This document shows, piece by piece, positions 33,853 to 40,808 of a stretch of 64,000 nt of DNA (positions are counted from its first letter, which is position 1; every line of letters starts with the position of its first letter). The DNA is taken from NCBI RefSeq assembly GCF_014397005.1, contig NZ_JACGWS010000005.1, positions 186,001 to 250,000 on the forward strand. Direction: 5' to 3'. The notes below the pieces were generated by a model that saw only the letters and a program-made list of their open reading frames with translations, had not been told where the DNA came from and searched no databases. The position numbers and the translations under genes are program-made. Source of the DNA: Kordia aestuariivivens. Its GTDB lineage: Bacteria; Bacteroidota; Bacteroidia; Flavobacteriales; Flavobacteriaceae.

Positions 33853-35070
33853 TTAAATTTTACGTATTGCTTCTGATGGATTTAATTGCAGTGCTTTATA
33901 AGCAGGATACATAGCCGATACTATGGCAGTTATTAAACACATGGTTGCGATAATTACATATTTTTCTTGATCTAATACAGGATAGATCATTGAACTGAAT
34001 CCGTACGATGCTAATCCTTCAGAAAACATAGAAATATTAATTCCGGTTTTTCCTAATATAGCAACAGTCAACCATCCTACTAACAAGCCAATTGGAGCAC
34101 CTATTACTGTTAAATAAAACGTTTCTAACATAATCATAATGAAAATTTTGCGCTTATTCAACCCAATTGCCATCAACATTCCCAGTTCTCTAATACGCTC
34201 TAAAACAGCCATTAACATCGTGTTTACAATACCAAATGTTAATGCTAATAAAATGATACCGCTAATGATATAAGTATACAGATTAAACGATTCAATAATC
34301 ATACTTAGCTCAGGTGAAAGCTCTTTCCAATCTTCAACTTTTGCTTTAGAAACAACTGTTTTACTATAATTTTTTATGTTATCTAATTGTGCTTCATCTT
34401 TTACTAAGATGGCTATTTCATTGCTCTCAGATGGCTTTAACCCTAACAACTTTCGTAAATGCTCTTTTTGTACATACACGTTCACTTCATCTAAGGAAAT
34501 ATTTTTTGATCTATAAATTGCTCCAACTCTAAACGCACCAGAAATAATTTCTGAATTAACATTTGTAAAGGTTAGCACAACTTTGCTTTTGAGTTTAATC
34601 TTCAATTTTTTGGCTAGTTTTTCCCCAATAAGAATCTCATTGTCTTTTCCCGAATCAAAATAAGCGCCTTCTCTTACACTTTCATTTAACGCTATTTGTG
34701 TAACTTCAGTAGCAGGGTTAATTCCGTAAATCTTTACACCACTTGCTGTTGTTGGAGATGTTATCATTCCTATTGAAATAACACGAGAACTTACTGAGGC
34801 AATGCGATCATCAGATTGAAATTGTTTTACAATCGCATCAGTGTTTAGTATGGTAAATTTAGCGTCCTTTTCTTCTTCAAAATTGGGATGATGTATTTGA
34901 ATATGAGACAATTGTTTATAGACCGATTCATTAATGTTATTCTTATACAAACCCCAAGAAAACGATAAAATGAAAATACCAGCCCACACACCAATAATAA
35001 TGGAGCTTATTACGACTAAGCTTCTGGCTTTATTTCGCCAAATATTTCTCCAAGCAATTTGAAATAACAT
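33853..35070 (-). CDS. FtsX/LolE-like ABC permease, second in operon
   Basis: 405 residues. The N-terminal amphipathic motif WRNIWRNKARS precedes TM1 (about 16-38). A large periplasmic MacB-PCD-like domain covers about 40-265 (SHIQIHHPNF, SVSSRVISIGMI, ILIGEKLAKKLKIKLKSKVVLTF). Three further TMs follow, including NTMLMAVLERIRELGMLMAIGLNK, the FtsX coupling motif. The C-terminus is PAYKALQLNPSEAIRKI. It pairs with the paralogous permease encoded 2 bp upstream. Two different permeases plus one ATPase mirrors LolC/LolE/LolD. Confidence 0.9.
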   Translation of the reverse strand: MLFQIAWRNIWRNKARSLVVISSIIIGVWAGIFILSFSWGLYKNNINESVYKQLSHIQIHHPNFEEEKDAKFTILNTDAIVKQFQSDDRIASVSSRVISIGMITSPTTASGVKIYGINPATEVTQIALNESVREGAYFDSGKDNEILIGEKLAKKLKIKLKSKVVLTFTNVNSEIISGAFRVGAIYRSKNISLDEVNVYVQKEHLRKLLGLKPSESNEIAILVKDEAQLDNIKNYSKTVVSKAKVEDWKELSPELSMIIESFNLYTYIISGIILLALTFGIVNTMLMAVLERIRELGMLMAIGLNKRKIFIMIMLETFYLTVIGAPIGLLVGWLTVAILGKTGINISMFSEGLASYGFSSMIYPVLDQEKYVIIATMCLITAIVSAMYPAYKALQLNPSEAIRKI

Positions 35071-35072
35071 AA

Positions 35073-36296
35073 TTAACTATTTATAGCTTCAACTGGTTTT
35101 AACTTCATCACCTTATAACCTGGGTAAAAGGCTAATAGAATAGATACTATTAAAACAACTAAAGTTTGAGTGATAAAAATTTTTTCATGACTAGAAAAGT
35201 ATATGATAGATTCTATACCATAATCTTCATAAACTTCTTTTAGCTCTCCCGTTAAATGAATGGGATATATGGTAAACCATTTTATAAACAATATACCTCC
35301 AATAACACCTGCAAAACAGCCTAATAAAGAAATCATGATGGACTCTAATAGCAACACCAATGCCAGCAATCTCTTTTTCATTCCTATGGCTATCAAGATT
35401 CCTAATTCGTGTTTGCGTTCAAAAATCATCATTAACAATGTGCCAAATAACCCAAACGAAATAACGAAGTATAAAACACCAATAATGATATAATGTGCAG
35501 TACTATCTGCTTCTATAAATTGATCCATTTCTGGTATCATCTCTTTCCAACTCATTACTTCGTATGTATTAGAATCAATGGATTCTTGTAAAGATTGTTT
35601 TAGTTTTTTTAAATTGGTTGCTTTATCTAACATCACCGACACAGAGGTTAACCGATTTTCTGCTCCATGCATATATTGCGATTGTTGTATGGGCATATAC
35701 ACCACATTGTTATTAAGTTCAAGCGCGCCTAATTTTATAAGACCTTTTACTCTAAATTTTGCAGCAGCACTACTTGCATGATATCCTTGTCCTAAGAGTA
35801 TCAAGGTATCATTTACTTTTAGTTTTAAGTGAGCCGCTAAACCTTCTCCTAAAACAACCGCATTATCGCTAACACTTTCAATATATTCACCAGCTACAAT
35901 TTTATCGTGTAGATTATTAACCTCTCGTTCTTTAATAGGATCTATGCCTAAAACAAGAACACCTTTTGTTTTGTTAGCATACGAAGCCAATGCAAATGTT
36001 TGCAAACGAGGCATAATGTGCGTCACCTTTGAGTTTTTAAGTAACACCTGATACAACTGTTGATCTTCTTGAAATGTATTGTCTATGGACTGCTCATCCC
36101 AATACCCTTTTTGATGAATTTGCAAATAGCCAGAAGAATAACTCACCACATTATGAATCATATTATCGTAAACACCATCGGTTAATGAGCGGAAAACTAT
36201 TGCCAATAGCACTGCAAAAAATACAGAGGTAGCGGTAATGATTGTTCTACGTTTATTACGCCATATATTTAACCAAGCAAGTTTTAATAACATCAT
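35073..36296 (-). CDS. FtsX/LolC-like ABC permease, first in operon
   Basis: 407 residues, with the same topology as the next gene. It has an N-terminal WLNIWRNKRRTIIT, TM1, a periplasmic domain (about 40-265; SSGYLQIHQKGYW, VLGEGLAAHLKLKVNDTLILLGQG), three TMs with LLMMIFERKHELGILIAIGMKK, and an end YKVMKLKPVEAINS. Its last-start context shows a 4-bp overlap with the LolA-like gene upstream, so the two are translationally coupled. The periplasmic domains of the two permeases differ strongly, which suggests a heterodimer with distinct roles. Confidence 0.9.
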   Translation of the reverse strand: MMLLKLAWLNIWRNKRRTIITATSVFFAVLLAIVFRSLTDGVYDNMIHNVVSYSSGYLQIHQKGYWDEQSIDNTFQEDQQLYQVLLKNSKVTHIMPRLQTFALASYANKTKGVLVLGIDPIKEREVNNLHDKIVAGEYIESVSDNAVVLGEGLAAHLKLKVNDTLILLGQGYHASSAAAKFRVKGLIKLGALELNNNVVYMPIQQSQYMHGAENRLTSVSVMLDKATNLKKLKQSLQESIDSNTYEVMSWKEMIPEMDQFIEADSTAHYIIIGVLYFVISFGLFGTLLMMIFERKHELGILIAIGMKKRLLALVLLLESIMISLLGCFAGVIGGILFIKWFTIYPIHLTGELKEVYEDYGIESIIYFSSHEKIFITQTLVVLIVSILLAFYPGYKVMKLKPVEAINS

Positions 36297-37063
36297 TTTA
36301 ATTTTTTCATATTTCTCGTTGTGAAGAAATTATCATTTATATCTTTATCAAATACAATGTCATTGTAAATAATAACAGTACTATTTCCTTTTTTATCAAT
36401 AGGAAACATTTCAACCTTTGAAGTGATTTTTCTACCGCCTACTTCCTTAACTTCACTAGAATTCATAATATTTACTAATTCTCCATCTTCATCATAAAAT
36501 TCTGCTTTTAGCTGTAGAAAGTCTTTAGAGTCTATCCATACAATCACTTTTTCCCATACAATAGCAGCGGAAGGCTTAGGAATCATTTCAATTTTATAAC
36601 AGTCTTTATCTGAAATCATTTCTTTTCCTAAAAGTTTATGATCATAATCAACGGTGGAAGATGCCTCTTTTACTAAATCATCATTGGTGAAATCGGTTCC
36701 CATCCAACTTTGCGACATCATAGATGGAGGTAATTTGATACTGCGCTCAATAGACGGAATCCAATTCCAAACCTCTTTTATACGCTTTAAAAAAACAGTA
36801 CCCTTTTCTTTCGCTGGTGAAGTAACTAATATCATAGAATAATCATCACCCTTAGACCAAGCTTTCATATTCATTTCTCTACTCCAAGTAGGTCTGATTA
36901 TTTTGATAGTGATATCTGCCTGCGATGTTTTACCACGCATATTATCATCTGCCTTCTTAACAATATCTTTTGCAGAAAGGTTTTGTTGAGAATACATTGA
37001 AGTGAATAACATCGTACAAACAAAAACACCAATAATAAATTGTAAAAATTGTTTTTTCTTCAT
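36293..37063 (-). CDS. LolA-like outer membrane lipoprotein-sorting protein
   Basis: 256 residues: signal peptide (1-25, ending MYSQ), then the LolA/LolB-like half-barrel seen in proteins annotated as outer membrane lipoprotein-sorting protein. It opens LSAKDIVKKADDNMRGKTSQADI, continues IRPTWSREMNMKAWSKG, VFLKRIKEVWNWIP, LPPSMMSQSWMGTDFTNDDLV and DKDCYKIEMIPKP, and ends FTTRNMKKLK. It likely ferries a lipid or lipoprotein through the periplasm. It overlaps the first permease gene by 4 bp and heads the operon, which points to a dedicated chaperone for this exporter. Housekeeping LolA is a different subfamily. Confidence 0.85.
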   Translation of the reverse strand: MKKKQFLQFIIGVFVCTMLFTSMYSQQNLSAKDIVKKADDNMRGKTSQADITIKIIRPTWSREMNMKAWSKGDDYSMILVTSPAKEKGTVFLKRIKEVWNWIPSIERSIKLPPSMMSQSWMGTDFTNDDLVKEASSTVDYDHKLLGKEMISDKDCYKIEMIPKPSAAIVWEKVIVWIDSKDFLQLKAEFYDEDGELVNIMNSSEVKEVGGRKITSKVEMFPIDKKGNSTVIIYNDIVFDKDINDNFFTTRNMKKLK

Positions 37064-37230
37064 AAGGTTAAAATTAACTTACCGTAAGAAGAAAAGAAAT
37101 GATAATTGTCAGTCATACCATTACATTTAAAAAAAGCTTTTAGACGAACCATTTTGGTACTAGACTAACTTTATAATATGACTACAATTTTTGAAAGTCA
37201 TTTATATTAACTATTTTGGTAAATTGTAAT

Positions 37231-39279
37231 ATGAACCTACTTAAAAGATTTTTTCTAAAAGATACATGGCTGTGCTCCAAACAACATATAAATTTTATAT
37301 GCAGTTTTGCTTTTGTGCTGTTTTCAATCCCGAATTCATTTGGTTTTGTACAATCAAATGAAAATGATATTGCTGCAATTGATCTTCAAAACACAACAAT
37401 TGATAAAACGACCGAAATAGCACTCAATGCTGGCTGGGAATTTTATTGGAAAGAATTTATAGAACCTGGGAACTTCAATGCAAAGAAACCATTAGCGGAA
37501 GTTACACTTACCAATTGGACAAAATTTAATCTTTCTGAAACTGAAAAATTACCTTCTTTTGGATATGCAACATATAGATTACAGATTTCTATTCCGAAAG
37601 AAAGACCACATGTTTCCTTATACATTCCGGCGGCGTACGCTTCCTCAAAACTGTGGGTAAATGGAAAATTAATCGCTGAAATTGGTCGTGTGGGTACTTC
37701 AAAAGCAGAGACACTACACAGAAGAGCTGCTCAAATTCTTCCGCTAAATACGGATGAAACTGAGTTTGAAATTGTGATTCATGTCGCAAATTTTTATCAT
37801 AATAAAGGAGGAATTGATGAACCGCCTATACTAGGCTTTAGCAATCTCCTTCATGATATAAGATCGAAAGAAATCATAGCAGATATGATTTTCATTGGCT
37901 GTTTAGGCTTTATCGGAATCTTCTTTTTATTATTCTTTTTATTTTATTGGAACAAAGACAAAGCCATTCTCTACTTTGCCATTCTTTGTATGTCGTTATC
38001 GTACATGGCATTGAGTGACAGATACGCGCCTTTTGCAGAAATTTTTGAATCCATGAGTTGGATTCTATTGACAAAAATTGAATACATCATATTATTTTTA
38101 GCTGGCGTATCCGCAAGTCTATTTTTCTATACAATTTTCTCCAATTTTGTTCACAAACCATACTCCAAAATTATAGTTTACAGTTTTTATTTTCTTGCAT
38201 TACTCGTTGTTTTTCTTCCAGCACCCTATTTTACAGAATTACTATTGCCATTCTTACTTTTAATGATCTTAAATTTAATCTATGTGACGTTTGTAATCGT
38301 AAAAGCGGTCATTAGTAACCGACATGAATCTCTTTTGATGTTGGTTAGCATGTTACTGGGTTCTATTATTTTTTATGTTCATATTTTTTCTTTTTTAGGT
38401 GAAAGTGGAAATGCTATGATATACGTGAATTTTGGTTACATTGTAGTTTTCTTGCTCCTTTCCATGCTTTTAATGACGCGGTTTTCCAATTCCTTTCAAG
38501 AACTTGAACGCACAAAAGAAGTTGCACTTGCACAGAAAAAAGAAATCTCAATACAATCAAATAAACTGTCAACTGTAAATCGTGAACTAAAAGAAAATTT
38601 AAGGCATTTAGAGAATTCTAACGCAGAATTAGACAGTTTCAATCATATTGTATCACATGATTTAAAAGCGCCGTTAATAGCAATGCATACGCTGGTTTCT
38701 TTTATTGAAGAAGATTTGGAGATGACTATAAATGAAGATGCCAAACAACATTTTAAACTATTAAAAGATAGAGTTTCTAAAATGGATGCGTTGATCAATG
38801 GACTTTTAGAATATTCTAAAATTGCGAAAGGGAAAAAGAAGAAAGAATCGTTTGGCCTGAACAATTTGCTTCGCGAAATTATAGAAGTCGTTGATAATGA
38901 AAATAAACATACAATTCACCTTCCTGAAAAGGATGCTGAAATTTATGCCAACAAAATTGAATTAGAACATGTTTTTCAAAACCTAATTAACAATGCTATC
39001 AAGCATAACGATAAAAATAATGCAATAATTACGATTTCATTCTCTAAGCTTCCAAACGAATATTTATTTTCTGTAAGTGATAATGGTCCAGGAATTGACG
39101 TGAAATATCACACTAAAATTTTCGAAATGTTTAGTCAATTAAATTTTAATGATGAAGTCGAAAGTACAGGTATTGGTCTTTCCATTGTAAAGAAAATTGT
39201 CTCTGAAAATCATGGAACTATTTCTGTTGAATCAGAAAAAGGAATTGGAACAACCATCAAGTTTTCATGGAGAACTTAA
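37231..39279 (+). CDS. 7TMR-DISM membrane sensor histidine kinase
   Basis: 682 residues from the ATG at 37231; a TTG 15 bp upstream is less likely. A signal/TM segment near 20-40 is followed by a periplasmic 7TMR-DISM extracellular domain (about 50-205; GWEFYWKEFI, FGYATYRLQI, ASSKLWVNGKLIAEIG). The 7-TM block covers about 215-420, followed by a coiled coil (ELERTKEVALAQKKEISIQ). HisKA has the phospho-His in FNHIVSHDLKAPL, and HATPase_c has NLINNAIKHN, DNGPGID, FEMFSQL and GIGLSIVKKIV. No response regulator lies beside it, so it is an orphan. It is divergent from the LolA-like/ABC operon, which may be a target. Confidence 0.92.
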   Translation: MNLLKRFFLKDTWLCSKQHINFICSFAFVLFSIPNSFGFVQSNENDIAAIDLQNTTIDKTTEIALNAGWEFYWKEFIEPGNFNAKKPLAEVTLTNWTKFNLSETEKLPSFGYATYRLQISIPKERPHVSLYIPAAYASSKLWVNGKLIAEIGRVGTSKAETLHRRAAQILPLNTDETEFEIVIHVANFYHNKGGIDEPPILGFSNLLHDIRSKEIIADMIFIGCLGFIGIFFLLFFLFYWNKDKAILYFAILCMSLSYMALSDRYAPFAEIFESMSWILLTKIEYIILFLAGVSASLFFYTIFSNFVHKPYSKIIVYSFYFLALLVVFLPAPYFTELLLPFLLLMILNLIYVTFVIVKAVISNRHESLLMLVSMLLGSIIFYVHIFSFLGESGNAMIYVNFGYIVVFLLLSMLLMTRFSNSFQELERTKEVALAQKKEISIQSNKLSTVNRELKENLRHLENSNAELDSFNHIVSHDLKAPLIAMHTLVSFIEEDLEMTINEDAKQHFKLLKDRVSKMDALINGLLEYSKIAKGKKKKESFGLNNLLREIIEVVDNENKHTIHLPEKDAEIYANKIELEHVFQNLINNAIKHNDKNNAIITISFSKLPNEYLFSVSDNGPGIDVKYHTKIFEMFSQLNFNDEVESTGIGLSIVKKIVSENHGTISVESEKGIGTTIKFSWRT

Positions 39280-39352
39280 AAAAATGAAAATCCTCAGTTG
39301 ATTTTATAGCATAGAAAAAGGAACTTCTCCCTTTTATTTCGCTCACAGGTAG

Positions 39353-39360
39353 TATATTTG
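39353..39360 (+). promoter_or_regulatory. Bacteroidota -7 box for the DEAD-like/thiE pair
   Basis: TATATTTG lies 38 bp before the ATG at 39399. No clear -33 TTG is present at the usual distance. Confidence 0.45.
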
Positions 39361-39398
39361 CCCTAAATAGTACACCAAACAGTTATCTCTTTAATTCT

Positions 39399-40010
39399 AT
39401 GCCTTTTAAAAAATTACATGCTAATATACAAGAGAAGTTAGCAACTCTCGAAATAACAACTCCTACTCCATTTCAGAGTAATAGTATTCCTGTCATTAAA
39501 AGTGGTGCCAATGTATTTTGCACGGCTCCAAAAGATAGTGGAAAAACAACCACGCTTATTCTTACCACTTTACAAAAATTAAAATGTGAAGCCGTTGGAA
39601 GTGCTCCGAGAGCGGTCATTTTGGTAGAAAATAAAGAAAAAGCCTTAGCCTTATATGAGACTTTTTTAACGTATACAAAACACAATTCGTTGCGTGTGTA
39701 TGTTGGTTATGAACAACTTCATATTGATGTGCAAAAATCAGAAATATTTGAAGGAATAGACATTCTTATTTCCACGCCAGTAACAATGAACAAGTTATTC
39801 TTAACGAATGGATTAAGCGTTTCTCAATTAAAAATATTTAGTATTGACGATGCTGAATTTTTAGTTCAAAAATCAGCCTATCAAGCGCTAATGTCCATTA
39901 CGAGTAGTGTTGAAAAATGTCAGTATGTGTTATATTCTGATAAAATGCACCCAGTATTAAAGCGTTTTGAATCATATTTTATGGAATATTCTAAAATAGT
40001 AAGCACTTAG
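39399..40010 (+). CDS. Half-length DEAD-box-like protein (RecA domain 1 only)
   Basis: 203 residues covering only the first RecA-like domain of a DEAD-box helicase. It has a Q-motif region ITTPTPFQSNSIPVI, motif I as APKDSGKTTT, motif Ia-like PRAVILVENKEKAL, motif Ib ILISTPVT and motif II altered to IDDAEF in place of DEAD. There is no motif III SAT and no second domain, and no open frame resembling one follows, because thiE begins directly after the TAG. It therefore cannot unwind RNA in the usual way, although ATP binding is plausible. It may be a decayed helicase kept for another use. The ATG of thiE abuts its stop, which implies coupled translation. Confidence 0.75.
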   Translation: MPFKKLHANIQEKLATLEITTPTPFQSNSIPVIKSGANVFCTAPKDSGKTTTLILTTLQKLKCEAVGSAPRAVILVENKEKALALYETFLTYTKHNSLRVYVGYEQLHIDVQKSEIFEGIDILISTPVTMNKLFLTNGLSVSQLKIFSIDDAEFLVQKSAYQALMSITSSVEKCQYVLYSDKMHPVLKRFESYFMEYSKIVST

Positions 40011-40655
40011 ATGATCATACCTAAACTACATTATATAACTCAAGGAAATTCTCCAAAAGAAGTGTTGGAAAATATCCAGAAAGCGTGTGCTTCTGGTGCA
40101 GAATTGGTGCAATTACGTTTTAGAAATGTTTCAGATAAAAAACTTTTAAAATTAGCCACAGAAGCTAGAGAAATCACAGCGCATTTTCAAACCAGATTGC
40201 TAATTACCGATCATTACAAAATAGCAAAAGAAGTAAAAGCAGATGGTGTACATATAGAAAAAATAGACATCTGCCCTACTATTGCGAGAAAGCATTTATA
40301 CACTTGGCAAATGATTGGTGGAACCGCAAACACTTTGCCAACATGTGAAACATTACTTACGAAAGAAGTTGATTATATTGGTTTAGGTCCTTTTCGATTT
40401 ACGACAACTAAAGATAGTTTGCCTCCGGTTTTAGGTTTAGATGGTTATGCTGAAATTATAAAAGCATTACAAACCGAAACTCCAATTATTGGCGTTGGCG
40501 GCATCACAACAGAAGATGTTTCTGATATATTAGAAACGGGCATTTCTGGAATTGCAGTTTCTGGAGAAATTACACGTAATTTTAATACCATCAAAACATT
40601 CAACCAATTACTAAACGCATCTTCAACGGAAGAACAACGGTATACATTCAAATAA
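40011..40655 (+). CDS. thiE: Thiamine phosphate synthase (ThiE/TenI family)
   Basis: A 214-residue TIM barrel. It has AELVQLRFRN, TRLLITDHYKIA, DGVHIEK (the usual GxHxGQxD is altered to GVHIEKID), IGGTANT, DYIGLGPFRFTTTKD (pyrophosphate/carboxylate loop) and the phosphate-binding pair IIGVGGITTEDV and GISGIAVSGEI. ThiE joins HMP-PP and thiazole phosphate to give thiamine phosphate. The altered GQxD site and the location away from a thiCGH operon make it a possible TenI-like or secondary paralogue. It follows the half-DEAD gene without a gap and ends at a bidirectional terminator. Confidence 0.8.
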   Translation: MIIPKLHYITQGNSPKEVLENIQKACASGAELVQLRFRNVSDKKLLKLATEAREITAHFQTRLLITDHYKIAKEVKADGVHIEKIDICPTIARKHLYTWQMIGGTANTLPTCETLLTKEVDYIGLGPFRFTTTKDSLPPVLGLDGYAEIIKALQTETPIIGVGGITTEDVSDILETGISGIAVSGEITRNFNTIKTFNQLLNASSTEEQRYTFK

Positions 40656-40721
40656 AATTATCTTCAAAAAAAATAAATTTTAATCAGCTATACGTTTTAT
40701 CTATAGTTTAAATTAATAAGA

Positions 40722-40766
40722 AAAAGCCTGTTTCGAGTTCATTTAGAATACTCAAAACAGGCTTTA
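40722..40766. terminator. Bidirectional terminator between thiE and the subtilase gene
   Basis: AAAAGCCTGTTT and AAACAGGCTTT arms enclose a longer imperfect stem (CGAGT/ACTC). It serves both convergent genes, 67 bp past the thiE stop and 43 bp past the stop of the minus-strand gene. Confidence 0.8.
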
Positions 40767-40808
40767 TTAAATAGTTACAAGTCAATTACTATTGACTAAA
40801 ATAGGATG

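Noticed and set aside
39399-40010. Frameshifted full-length DEAD-box helicase
   Set aside because: No RecA domain 2 remnant was seen in other frames downstream; thiE occupies that space intact.
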